A DNA stretch of 13,850 nt from positions 1 through 13,850 of the forward strand of contig WJKT01000011.1 in NCBI GenBank assembly GCA_014728955.1, written 5' to 3'. The stretch's first letter is position 1. Each line of letters opens with the position of its first letter. The stretch is from Candidatus Peregrinibacteria bacterium (lineage in GTDB: Bacteria; Patescibacteriota; Gracilibacteria; UBA1369; PNNO01). The position numbers and the translations under genes were made by a program. Positions 7,051 through 13,850 of the stretch are shown here, piece by piece. Under the pieces are notes generated by a model. The model was not told where the DNA came from, searched no databases, and was given only the letters and a program-made list of their open reading frames with translations.

Positions 7051-7305
7051 TTATACGCCACTTGGTGCAAATCGATTATAAAGCCATCCGAAGATAAGAC
7101 CAACAATAAACCCATCGACAAAGCCCCATACAAGCCCGATAACACTACCTGTCATGGTGACCGCATAATATGGATAAATACCCTCGAAAAGTTGTGCAAC
7201 TTCTTGTAAATAGCCGGTATAAACAGCCAGAAGCGTACATAAAAAAAGACACAGTCCCCAGAAAATGCCGGAACTGAGAGCAAGGGCTTTTACAGAGAGT
7301 TTCAT
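7051..7305 (-). CDS. Small two-helix membrane protein ('bacteriophage holin'-labelled family)
   Basis: An 84-aa integral membrane protein. A short basic N-terminus (MKLSVKALALSSG) leads into a first helix at about 8-30. A loop with Tyr and Pro follows, then a long Gly-rich hydrophobic segment at about 48-76 (GSVIGLVWGFVDGFIVGLIF) with a single Asp at 64, ending in WLYNRFA. The start (K-ALALxxGI-WG) and the GFVDGFI-G-IF-WLYN ending match, from memory, chromosomal proteins that databases often call bacteriophage holin or membrane-associated protein. No phage genes or lysin lie nearby, so a phage role is not supported. It starts 31 bases after the rpmA stop, and AGG just before ATG 7305 may help initiation. 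It is probably an envelope protein of unknown role. Confidence 0.8.
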   Translation of the reverse strand: MKLSVKALALSSGIFWGLCLFLCTLLAVYTGYLQEVAQLFEGIYPYYAVTMTGSVIGLVWGFVDGFIVGLIFGWLYNRFAPSGV

Positions 7306-7336
7306 ACCTATGGAGTTAGAAATATAGTGATGTTAC

Positions 7337-7609
7337 TTACACTACATTAACAAATGTCTCCCTAAACCGTCTACCGTCAAATTTCTGAATACGTTTTTGT
7401 GTATACTGAACGGTTCCCGTAGATAATGCATATAGCGTATGATCTCGAGCAACACCGACATTTTTACCTGCATGGTATTTTGTTCCTCGTTGCCGCACGA
7501 TAATACCGCCAGCAGGAACGTTTTGCCCTCCAAAAACCTTTACTCCAAGCCGTTTAGCGACCGAATCGCGACCATTTTTGGTTGATCCACCTGCTTTTGT
7601 CTTAGACAT
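7337..7609 (-). CDS. rpmA: 50S ribosomal protein L27
   Basis: A 90-aa protein that matches L27 throughout: KAGGSTKNGRDS (5-16), KRLGVKVFGG, then IIVRQRGTKYHAGKNVGVARDHTLYA and a basic C-terminal strand region. L27 sits in the large subunit with its flexible N-terminus near the peptidyl-transferase centre. The N-terminus is already short, so no Firmicutes-type leader removal is needed. The C-terminal tail (TQKRIQKFDGRRFRETFVNVV) is slightly longer than in E. coli and resembles Patescibacterial versions. ATG 7609 has a good Shine-Dalgarno sequence (AAGGA, about 9 bases upstream), the clearest in the window, and a promoter at 7670-7642. Unusually, its common partners rplU (L21) and obg are not adjacent. 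A small membrane protein and an unknown protein follow it instead. Confidence 0.97.
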   Translation of the reverse strand: MSKTKAGGSTKNGRDSVAKRLGVKVFGGQNVPAGGIIVRQRGTKYHAGKNVGVARDHTLYALSTGTVQYTQKRIQKFDGRRFRETFVNVV

Positions 7610-7641
7610 ATGCGCTTTTCCTTAAAATATAAAGCAAAAAG

Positions 7642-7670
7642 ATTCTACTGTAAGCAACATGATTATGCAA
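7642..7670 (-). promoter_or_regulatory. Promoter of rpmA cluster
   Basis: On the minus strand, TTGCAT (7670-7665) and TAGAAT (7647-7642) are separated by exactly 17 bases, 9 of 12 consensus positions overall. Transcription would begin near 7636, leaving a leader of about 26 bases that contains the AAGGA ribosome binding site of rpmA. It is back to back with the M23 gene promoter. Confidence 0.65.
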
Positions 7671-7690
7671 GGCGTTTTTCTCCCCCACTC

Positions 7691-7719
7691 TTCAAAAAAA
7701 CACTATTTTACGGTATAAT
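7691..7719 (+). promoter_or_regulatory. Promoter of the M23 peptidase gene
   Basis: TTCAAA (7691-7696) and a perfect TATAAT (7714-7719) are 17 bases apart. The predicted transcript start near 7726 gives a leader of about 29 bases to ATG 7755. The region 7705-7731 shares 23 of 27 bases with 1504-1530 in front of the 934-aa gene. Confidence 0.6.
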
Positions 7720-7754
7720 ATAAGGATAAAAGCTTGCAACAAGAACATTTATTT

Positions 7755-9287
7755 ATGCATAAACAAAAATCACCATATATTCGAACATTAACCGTTATCG
7801 GCATCATATGCCTGCAACTTGTCTCTTTGCAGGCCGTCTTTGCTGATGAAAATATTGAAGAAATAACCGAAAAAGATAATAAAGTTCCGGTAATGTCTGA
7901 AACAGAGCACAAACAAGAACTGTTTTTAATTAAGTTGAGACAACAACTGCAAACAGCGCGTACAGATTACTTTCAAGTTGATAAGAACCTTGATACTGCA
8001 AAAGAACGGCTTGTGGAAGTAACCGATTCAATTCGTTCCCTCAAAGCACAAATTGAAAATATGGATTATCTTATAGGCAACACACAGGCAAAAATCCGCA
8101 ACGTTACAAAACAAATAGCCCAAAAAGAAAATACGATTGACGTACTACTGGAGGACATTCAAATAAAAAAAATCGAAATCGAAAATCAAAAATTACTTTT
8201 AAAAGAGTATCTGGAACTGCTGTATTTACAGGAAAATAATTTTTACGATGAATCGGAGAAACAAAATGTTAGCGTTTCAAAACTTCTGCTCGCCGATGCA
8301 AGTGTTGGAGAAACATTCCAGGAAATACAATATTTTTCTATTCTTGAACAAACAGGTCATAATATATTCAATCGGCTTGAAAAAGCGGAAAAAGAATATA
8401 AACAGCAACGAGCCGATGTTATTCGAACCCGCCAAAAACTTGCAAAATTAAATAAACAACTGGATGACGAAAAAACAAACCTCAAGCTACAACAAAATGC
8501 AAAACAAAAACTGTTAGAACAAACACAGGGAGAAGAAGAAATTTATCGAGAACTCATTGCTCAATCAAAAAAAGAGCAATTACAGATAATTGCCGAAATC
8601 AATACGCTTAAGGAAAATCTGCTCTTTATCGAACAAAAAATAAAAGAAGACGGTGAAGACTTTAATCCGGACAAATATTCAAATCTCATCAATCCGCGTA
8701 TTAAAACCATTTATGATTTTCAGACAAATGATGAATTCATTAACGATGAAACACTTAACTGGCCCGTATCCCCTACTCGCGGTATTAGTGCGTATTTCCA
8801 TGATTCTTCCTATAAAGCAACGTTCGGCATCCCTCATAATGCAATCGATATTCCTGTTGCCCAAGGAACGCCGGTACGCGCTCCAGCATCGGGTGTCGCC
8901 TATAAAATCAAAGATAGCGACGATGCTTCGTACGCCTATATTATTTTGGCGCATAAAGGCGGTTTACTTACGGTGTATGGCCATATGTCCGAAATTCTTA
9001 TACACGAACGTGATATTATCCTTCCCGGCGAAGTTATTGGTTTATCCGGCGGTATTCCGGGCACGAAAGGAGCTGGCTACCTGACAACCGGCGCCCATTT
9101 GCATTTTGAAGTCATTCAAAGCGGTAAACATATTGATCCGCTTACCATATTGCCACTCGAAAAGCTTGGGGAGAACAACCTTCCCGCTTACCTCAAAGAG
9201 TTATATACCACCGATGATACAGACAATGAAAAAGAACACGCAAATAACGTTCTCGGTGACGATGAAACCGCGGATCAGTCGGAATAA
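7755..9287 (+). CDS. Exported coiled-coil M23 (LytM/EnvC-like) peptidase
   Basis: From ATG 7755 the protein has 510 residues. Residues 1-30 form a signal peptide (basic start, hydrophobic TLTVIGIICLQLV, likely cleavage after AVFA). About 45-290 is long charged coiled coil, with a short break near 155-165 (NNFYDESEKQ). The M23 domain is about 330-470: His361 and Asp365 (HNAID), His410 (YGHM) and His448-x-His450 (GAHLHFE) are the Zn ligands and catalytic residues of the family, all present, so it should be an active peptidoglycan endopeptidase or close to it. The layout resembles EnvC/NlpD-type division regulators, except that those have lost catalytic residues. An in-frame TTG at 7734 has a better Shine-Dalgarno sequence (AAGGA), but it lies only about 8 bases after the predicted transcript start and would put extra residues before the signal peptide, so I prefer ATG. 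An acidic, Asp/Glu-rich tail ends the protein. Confidence 0.92.
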   Translation: MHKQKSPYIRTLTVIGIICLQLVSLQAVFADENIEEITEKDNKVPVMSETEHKQELFLIKLRQQLQTARTDYFQVDKNLDTAKERLVEVTDSIRSLKAQIENMDYLIGNTQAKIRNVTKQIAQKENTIDVLLEDIQIKKIEIENQKLLLKEYLELLYLQENNFYDESEKQNVSVSKLLLADASVGETFQEIQYFSILEQTGHNIFNRLEKAEKEYKQQRADVIRTRQKLAKLNKQLDDEKTNLKLQQNAKQKLLEQTQGEEEIYRELIAQSKKEQLQIIAEINTLKENLLFIEQKIKEDGEDFNPDKYSNLINPRIKTIYDFQTNDEFINDETLNWPVSPTRGISAYFHDSSYKATFGIPHNAIDIPVAQGTPVRAPASGVAYKIKDSDDASYAYIILAHKGGLLTVYGHMSEILIHERDIILPGEVIGLSGGIPGTKGAGYLTTGAHLHFEVIQSGKHIDPLTILPLEKLGENNLPAYLKELYTTDDTDNEKEHANNVLGDDETADQSE

Positions 9288-9314
9288 AGGTGTACTTTTA
9301 GCACACGTCACGGT

Positions 9315-9350
9315 ACAGTAATGATGCTTGTACATTGCTGACTGTTTTTT
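9315..9350 (+). terminator. Possible terminator or attenuator abutting the yjbQ start codon
   Basis: CAGTAATG (9316-9323) pairs with CATTGCTG (9333-9340), with one T-G wobble and a 9-base loop. Alternatively ACAGT (9315-9319) pairs with ACTGT (9341-9345). A run of six T (9345-9350) follows and ends right at ATG 9351. It may end the M23 transcript or act as an attenuator for the next gene. The stem is only moderately strong. Confidence 0.4.
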
Positions 9351-9767
9351 ATGCACACTCATACGGAATATCTTGTTTTTAATACGAAGAATCGTTACGA
9401 CACCGTTCATATCACTCCCGAGATTCGTCAAATCGTTAAAACAAGTGGTATTCAGGAAGGAACCGTTCTTGTTTCGGCTATGCATATTACTGCTGGCATT
9501 TATGTTAACGATCTTGAAAACGGTCTTATTGAGGACATTCATGAATGGCTGGAAAAGCTTGCTCCCTATGGCCTTCCCTACAAGCATCATCAAACCGGTG
9601 AAGATAATGCGGATGCACATTTAAAACGTCTACTTATCGGCCACCAGGTTACTATTCCCATTACAGAAGGAGACCTTGATTTAGGACCGTGGGAAGAGAT
9701 TTTTTATGCTGAATTTGATGGAAGACGAAAAAAACGTGTTATTGTTAAAGCAATGGGAGAACGATAA
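9351..9767 (+). CDS. yjbQ: YjbQ/UPF0047 family protein (secondary thiamine-phosphate synthase enzyme)
   Basis: A 138-aa, full-length member of the YjbQ family (PF01894). Conserved stretches: TEYLVFNTKNR (5-15), VLVSAMHITAGIYVND (39-54), GEDNADAHLKRLLIGHQVTIP (83-103) and GPWEEIFYAEFDGRRKKRV (112-130). Conserved His45, His90 and His98 with nearby acidic residues form the likely metal-binding pocket of the trimeric family fold. Members can replace thiamine-phosphate synthase in E. coli when overproduced, but their normal substrate is not settled, and no thiamine genes are nearby. ATG 9351 gives the N-terminus usual for the family; a T-run rather than a ribosome binding site precedes it. The nth gene starts 10 bases after the stop, so the two are probably co-transcribed. 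Confidence 0.92.
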   Translation: MHTHTEYLVFNTKNRYDTVHITPEIRQIVKTSGIQEGTVLVSAMHITAGIYVNDLENGLIEDIHEWLEKLAPYGLPYKHHQTGEDNADAHLKRLLIGHQVTIPITEGDLDLGPWEEIFYAEFDGRRKKRVIVKAMGER

Positions 9768-9777
9768 CATTTACTTT

Positions 9778-10431
9778 ATGAGAGAAACCAAAAAAGATAA
9801 GAAAGAACGAGCCGAAGTTATCTATGACAGGCTGGAAAAAAAATATAAAGGAGCACGGTGTGCATTACATTTCACCTCCGCATGGGAACTTCTAGTTGCA
9901 ACCATTCTTTCGGCACAATGTACGGATAAGCGCGTTAATATGGTAACGCCGGCGCTGTTTAAAAAGTTCCCCACAATAGAATCGTTTGCGAAAGCAGATG
10001 CAAAAACGGTTGAACAATATGTTCATTCAACCGGATTTTACCGTAATAAAACAAAGAATATTATTGGAGCGGCTCAAACGATTTTACAGGATTTTGATGG
10101 CACCGTTCCTCAAACAATGAAAAAATTGGTAACAATCCCCGGGATTGCACGAAAAAGTGCCAATGTCATCCTATATGTGTGGTACGGGAAAAACGAAGGG
10201 GTTGTTGTTGATACTCATGTCAAACGGCTAAGCAATAGACTTGGATTAACCAATCAAAAAAACCCGGTTAAAATCGAGCAAGACCTTATGGTATTGTATC
10301 CACAATCACAATGGGGTACATTTGCCTATTATCTTGTGGAACACGGCCGAGCGATATGCAAAGCACCAACACCACGATGCTCCGATTGCAATCTTGTCGA
10401 CCTTTGTCCAACTGCAAAAAAGTACCTGTAA
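9778..10431 (+). CDS. nth: Endonuclease III, base-excision repair DNA glycosylase/AP lyase
   Basis: From ATG 9778 the protein is 217 residues, close to E. coli Nth (211). It removes oxidised pyrimidines from DNA and cuts the abasic site. The helix-hairpin-helix is at 118-129 (VTIPGIARKSAN), with Lys126 as catalytic nucleophile; Asp145 (VVVDTHVKRL) is the catalytic acid. The [4Fe-4S] motif C-x6-C-x2-C-x5-C is complete at Cys194, 201, 204 and 210. LLVATILSAQCTDKRVN (38-54) is the family's N-terminal signature. The frame is open back to an ATG at 9706, but that would overlap yjbQ by 62 bases and add 24 residues unlike Nth, so I reject it. No Shine-Dalgarno sequence is seen; translation may couple with yjbQ, 10 bases upstream. 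A hairpin with a T-run follows. Confidence 0.97.
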   Translation: MRETKKDKKERAEVIYDRLEKKYKGARCALHFTSAWELLVATILSAQCTDKRVNMVTPALFKKFPTIESFAKADAKTVEQYVHSTGFYRNKTKNIIGAAQTILQDFDGTVPQTMKKLVTIPGIARKSANVILYVWYGKNEGVVVDTHVKRLSNRLGLTNQKNPVKIEQDLMVLYPQSQWGTFAYYLVEHGRAICKAPTPRCSDCNLVDLCPTAKKYL

Positions 10432-10439
10432 CTCGTAAT

Positions 10440-10480
10440 GCTGTTTATTGCTATACGTTGTATCAAATAATACAGCTTTT
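10440..10480 (+). terminator. Probable terminator after nth
   Basis: GCTGTTTATT (10440-10449) pairs with AATAA-t-ACAGC (10466-10476, one bulged T). An inner stem ATAC/GTAT (10453-10456 with 10460-10463) closes a GTT loop, and TTTT (10477-10480) follows directly. The fold is long but AT-rich and the T-run is short, so termination may be partial. Confidence 0.45.
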
Positions 10481-10499
10481 AAAATGTACCGAAAAGCAA

Positions 10500-10527
10500 T
10501 TGACTTAATGAAATTTTAATTTATAAT
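10500..10527 (+). promoter_or_regulatory. Promoter of the 738-aa gene
   Basis: TTGACT (10500-10505) and TATAAT (10522-10527) are separated by 16 bases, 11 of 12 consensus positions: the best sigma70-type match in the window. Transcription would begin near 10534, about 32 bases before ATG 10566. A second -10-like TACAAT at 10539-10544 could give a shorter leader. No Shine-Dalgarno sequence is seen. Confidence 0.65.
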
Positions 10528-10565
10528 TCACTCTCGGCTACAATACTCTTTTATTCATTATATTT

Positions 10566-12782
10566 ATGCGCTCACTTGATAGAGAACAAGATCGATCCGA
10601 AACCCTTCTTTCATCATTCGAAACCACACTGCAAAAGCGCGTTGGCAATCTCCGTGAAGAGCGAGAAGTAATCTCTCAACAAGATTTAAAAACGTTTATT
10701 CGTTTTTACTGCAAAAAAAATGCTCAAACCCTTGGCTTAAAAGAAGAGGAAATAGATACGTTTGTCCCCTATTTTTTCACCTGCCTATATGAAAATCCCA
10801 CGGCGAAAAAAGAAATGTGGAAAACGCTTCACGCCCTTTCGCAAGCCGGGAATGATCACGTAAAGACAGAAACACTCTTTGATCAATTATTAACTCTTAA
10901 TACCGAAGGGATAACGCATCTTTGGAGAATTGTTCGAAGCATAGTTCGCGGTGAATATGAAGTAAAAAGCAAGTCTGTTGAAGAACAAGCAATTTATACG
11001 ATTGTTCCCGCACAGAATGCATCAGAAAATGCGAAAGATCCCAAACGTCAGGCTTTATCAACTGCTCTCAAAGAAAAAGTGCGCGATCGCATTGTTGATA
11101 AGCCCATCCCTAATACCGGCGAAGATTCTCTCCATATGACACAACAGGATCGTGAACTTTTTTTCAAAATTTTTCGCTATCTGCAAAGTGACGCCGATGC
11201 GCTTGTTACTTCAGAAGCATGGCATCCGGTAATCGGGAAATATTTTACCGGCATAACAAAGCACCTTCTTTCAACCATTAAATTACTGGATGTAAAACGT
11301 AATAAAAGCAATAAAAGGAAACAACGATATAAAAAATTCATCGTTCACGCACTACAAACATATGTAAAGCCGCTTTTAGCGTACTGCAAACAAATGGCTG
11401 AAGATCAAAAGGAAGCAAATCCCTTTGCAACCGATATATTATTTGAAACATATCTTATTGAAAACAATTTAATTGACGGGCCAAAAGAACCTTCATATAC
11501 AGTTATCGAAAACAAATGGCAACTTCTCTACAAACAAATGAAACAGTATATCGAAGATGAAGCAACCATGTTTGGACTTCCGGCGGTTTCAACCCCGGAA
11601 CAATTTGGGCCACAGGTGACCGATGAACTTCGTGAAGATGATTTACAAACGGTCAGAGAACGGTCCGCGAAAGCGTTAAATGCAACATTGATTATGGGGA
11701 CTCAAGCCCCACCTCCACCGCAGGATGATGCTGTACAAAAAGAAAAAGACGACTGGGCGGATGTATGGGAACATGCCATAAGCACAAAAGAAGAAGAACC
11801 AGAAAAATCTGTAGATGCAATTTTAGATGACACCGCAGCTATGAGCGCTCTTATAACCAAAGAGATTGATCGCTTTCCTGATATACAAGAAACAAATAAA
11901 AAACCAAAAAGAAGATCGGCTTTGGTAGGGAATCATTATATTGCCGTTGTTCCCGGCAGCGAGGCTGAAAAAACTCTTTTAGCAACAATCCGTCAAGATA
12001 TTAACAATCTCTTTTCACGTCATCATCATGGCATTACGTGCAGTCATGCATGTAACGATTTTGCCAATGAGTTTGTAAGCCTGGTAAAAAATAAAATCAG
12101 TACGCCACAGCTCATGGAACACTTTTTTACCTGCGTACTCGCGCATTACGAGGATTTGCAACACCAAGAGGATAAAGCTCATAGCGATAATGTTTTTGAT
12201 AATATCTCCGCAGGCTTCAACCATCTTGCTCAAGAAATTAATTTACCGTTGCCTATAGCAAAAGAAATCGGCTTTAAAAAGCGTAAAGATAATCCTTCAG
12301 CTATCCCCCCAACGCAGACAATAGAGGAAATCCAAAAAGCGGTTCCTTCCATTGATGATCCTGCATTTGCCACATTAAAGTCATATCTCCAAGCCAAATC
12401 TTTATACGAGCAATTCAAAGAAATTGAGACACTTATGCGAGACAATATGCTCGAAACCGATATTCTAAAATTAGATGCGTTAAAACAACTCAATCGACGA
12501 TTAAAGCTTGCCGTATCCCCTGTTGAAGGGTTTACTTACTATCATTATGAACAACAACAAACGATCGTTAACGCCTATAAACAAATTAGGAAACTTTCCG
12601 GTAATTGGTTTACCAAACATTTCAAATTTGGCCGATCTGCCGAGGTTAAACAAGAAATGAAAAACTACCTGACATCACTCACTGCGGCACTTGAAACAAC
12701 GTGGAATGACGCAATGCAACCACTGCTTATTACGTATGGAACTATTATTTTTGGTTCAGACCTTTATGTTCAACGGCAATAA
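10566..12782 (+). CDS. Unknown 738-aa helical cytoplasmic protein
   Basis: I do not recognise this protein. There is no signal peptide or membrane helix. It looks almost wholly helical: an N-terminal part (about 1-140), a middle part (about 190-375), a Pro/Glu/Asp-rich disordered linker (about 380-430, starting APPPPQ and very acidic), and a C-terminal half (about 445-738). A His/Cys cluster at 486-496 (HHHGITCSHAC) could bind a metal. A weak internal echo exists: FFTC at 70-73 and at 520-523, each preceded by a helix with spaced Phe, perhaps an old duplication. The gene has its own near-consensus promoter and stands alone after nth. Its last 38 bases overlap the end of the convergent permease gene. 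Size and lack of known motifs suggest a lineage-specific protein, as for the 934-aa gene, but I see no sequence likeness between the two. Confidence 0.85.
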   Translation: MRSLDREQDRSETLLSSFETTLQKRVGNLREEREVISQQDLKTFIRFYCKKNAQTLGLKEEEIDTFVPYFFTCLYENPTAKKEMWKTLHALSQAGNDHVKTETLFDQLLTLNTEGITHLWRIVRSIVRGEYEVKSKSVEEQAIYTIVPAQNASENAKDPKRQALSTALKEKVRDRIVDKPIPNTGEDSLHMTQQDRELFFKIFRYLQSDADALVTSEAWHPVIGKYFTGITKHLLSTIKLLDVKRNKSNKRKQRYKKFIVHALQTYVKPLLAYCKQMAEDQKEANPFATDILFETYLIENNLIDGPKEPSYTVIENKWQLLYKQMKQYIEDEATMFGLPAVSTPEQFGPQVTDELREDDLQTVRERSAKALNATLIMGTQAPPPPQDDAVQKEKDDWADVWEHAISTKEEEPEKSVDAILDDTAAMSALITKEIDRFPDIQETNKKPKRRSALVGNHYIAVVPGSEAEKTLLATIRQDINNLFSRHHHGITCSHACNDFANEFVSLVKNKISTPQLMEHFFTCVLAHYEDLQHQEDKAHSDNVFDNISAGFNHLAQEINLPLPIAKEIGFKKRKDNPSAIPPTQTIEEIQKAVPSIDDPAFATLKSYLQAKSLYEQFKEIETLMRDNMLETDILKLDALKQLNRRLKLAVSPVEGFTYYHYEQQQTIVNAYKQIRKLSGNWFTKHFKFGRSAEVKQEMKNYLTSLTAALETTWNDAMQPLLITYGTIIFGSDLYVQRQ

Positions 12783-13850
12783 CCACCAGATAAAGTAACA
12801 GACCCGTCATTGCCAAGGCAAGGCCTCCCAAAATAATTCCCATAGTCAATTGTGCCAAAAGGAACAAACAAGAAATAATACCAATAACCGATATAAGCGG
12901 TAATTTCCCGATATTGATCGGCATGGTAAATGCTCTTTTTCGTTCGGGCATAGTATAACGAAGCACAATAACCGCAGTATTAATAACGGCAAAGGTAATA
13001 AAGAGGGTAAAATTGGTTAATTCCGCAATAAGTCCTATATCTTCTATCAGCGCAAACAAAATAGAGAATAGCATGACCGCGATAATAGCAAAATGCGGGG
13101 TTCTAAATTTTTTATGAACTCGCGTAAAAGGTTTAAGCAACAAATAGCTTTTCCCTATCCCATAAAGCGCTCGCGAACCGGCCAATAAGCTGATTAGCAC
13201 CGTATTGGCGGTAGAAAACAGTGCAATAACTGATAACAATAAAAACGCTTTATCCCCCAGTACATTTGCTGCAGCAGTCGCAAGCGGTGCTTTTGATGTA
13301 GCAAGCATCTGCCAGTCAAGTATAGTAACCGCTGAAACGGCGACCAATATATAAAGAATTGTTGTAATAAGAATAGAAAGCAATAAAGCCCGGGGAATTG
13401 TTTTTCTTGGATTTTTACATTCTTCAGAGAGCTTCACGACGCTTTCAAACCCGACAAAGGCAAAAAAGACCAAGGCGGCTCCCTTTAATACACCGAGAAA
13501 TCCGTCGGGCATTTCTATATAAGAAACGTCACCCCAGTTCATAAATCCCAATACAGTTATTAGTAATAGGCCAAAAACCTCCATTAACGTAAAAGCTATA
13601 TTAGTCCACGAAGACCCTTTTACGCTTAAAATATTAATAATCGAAAAGAAAATAATAACTACAATAGCAATAGCTACAAGGTTTTGTATGCCAAACAGTG
13701 CGCTAAAATAGCCGGCAAATCCCGCAGCAACGGTAGCTGAAGAAATAATTGCCGATAAAATTACGAAATAACCAATAAAAAATGCTAGCATCTTGCCCAG
13801 TGCAGCTTTGGTATAAGCATATTCGGCCGCATCTTTAGGAAACATGGAAC
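12745..13850 (-). CDS. APC-family amino-acid permease (5' end beyond window)
   Basis: The minus-strand frame is open to the right edge. An ATG at 13845 is present, but the codon before it reads Ser, giving SMFPKDAAEYAY, which matches the family's usual segment after TM2-3 (typically SxxFPxxGGxYxY). The true start therefore lies outside and about 80-100 residues (TM1-2) are missing. The visible 366 residues hold about ten hydrophobic helices. Signature: GFESVVKLSEECKNPRKTIPRALL, the APC hallmark (GFE...EExxNPxxxIPxAI). Later, RALYGIGK and HKKFRTPHFAI match the cytoplasmic loop of YfnA/CAT-like members. Function by family: proton-coupled amino-acid uptake or exchange across the cytoplasmic membrane. 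Substrate cannot be told. Such uptake fits an organism that lacks amino-acid synthesis. It overlaps the 738-aa gene tail to tail by 38 bases. Confidence 0.93.
   Translation of the reverse strand, partial: SMFPKDAAEYAYTKAALGKMLAFFIGYFVILSAIISSATVAAGFAGYFSALFGIQNLVAIAIVVIIFFSIINILSVKGSSWTNIAFTLMEVFGLLLITVLGFMNWGDVSYIEMPDGFLGVLKGAALVFFAFVGFESVVKLSEECKNPRKTIPRALLLSILITTILYILVAVSAVTILDWQMLATSKAPLATAAANVLGDKAFLLLSVIALFSTANTVLISLLAGSRALYGIGKSYLLLKPFTRVHKKFRTPHFAIIAVMLFSILFALIEDIGLIAELTNFTLFITFAVINTAVIVLRYTMPERKRAFTMPINIGKLPLISVIGIISCLFLLAQLTMGIILGGLALAMTGLLLYLVVIAVEHKGLNQK

Noticed and set aside
7051..7305. Phage remnant, because of the holin-like protein
   Set aside because: No lysin, structural, integrase or terminase gene nearby; it follows rpmA and is probably a chromosomal membrane protein.
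7734..7754. TTG 7734 as the start of the M23 gene
   Set aside because: It lies about 8 bases after the predicted transcript start and would add residues before a normal signal peptide, although AAGGA stands at good spacing; kept as second choice.
9201..9620. 139-aa minus-strand frame opposite yjbQ
   Set aside because: It lies antisense to the conserved yjbQ gene and looks like its complement shadow.
9706..9777. Upstream ATG for nth
   Set aside because: It would overlap the conserved C-terminus of yjbQ and add 24 residues unlike endonuclease III.
1..13850. UGA recoded as glycine (Gracilibacteria code)
   Set aside because: Known proteins (L27, Nth, YjbQ, M23) read full length with GGN glycines and need no UGA read-through; in-frame TGA at 206 and 212 is consistent with stops.
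1..13850. CRISPR array, insertion sequence or toxin-antitoxin pair
   Set aside because: No spaced direct repeats, terminal inverted repeats, transposase or known toxin families were seen on either strand.

Overview
The window is about 13.85 kb of AT-rich bacterial DNA (I estimate high-30s % GC by eye). It is chromosomal and looks like Candidate Phyla Radiation (Patescibacteria), possibly the Peregrinibacteria/Gracilibacteria side. This is inference. It rests on the style of ribosomal protein L27, on several large proteins with no recognisable family, on sparse Shine-Dalgarno sequences and on short leaders. The standard bacterial code fits: Gly codons are GGN and no known gene needs UGA read through. 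However, none of the 14 gene ends seen uses TGA (13 TAA, 1 TAG).

Layout. (a) 1-4344, plus strand: four consecutive genes I cannot assign. They are the C-terminal tail of a coiled-coil protein, a 356-aa coiled-coil protein with an aromatic C-terminal domain, a 50-aa basic small ORF, and a 934-aa protein with a hydrophobic hairpin. The last has its own promoter. (b) 4345-5428: a short spacer with a doubtful minus-strand ORF, then a secreted HExxH metallopeptidase. (c) 5429-5700: a hairpin over the stop codon, a strong intrinsic terminator, a promoter and tRNA-His(GUG). (d) 5746-6348: a lipoprotein, tail to tail with a minus-strand cluster (7609 down to 6345). That cluster reads rpmA (L27), a small two-helix membrane protein of the kind databases label 'holin', and an unknown 224-aa protein. 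(e) 7755-10431, plus strand: an exported coiled-coil M23 (LytM/EnvC-like) peptidase, a YjbQ-family protein, and endonuclease III (nth). (f) 10566-12782: a 738-aa unknown helical protein with a sigma70-type promoter. It overlaps tail to tail an APC-family amino-acid permease that runs off the right edge.

How the genes work together. The recognisable genes are housekeeping: translation, base-excision repair, envelope remodelling and amino-acid uptake. The envelope theme recurs in the M23 peptidase, the secreted metallopeptidase, the lipoprotein, the small membrane protein and the permease. Only YjbQ-nth and the rpmA cluster look co-transcribed with known genes, and neither forms an obvious pathway. 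I see no CRISPR array, insertion sequence, phage module or complete defence system. The most novel material is the block of unknown genes at 1-4344 next to the secreted zinc peptidase.
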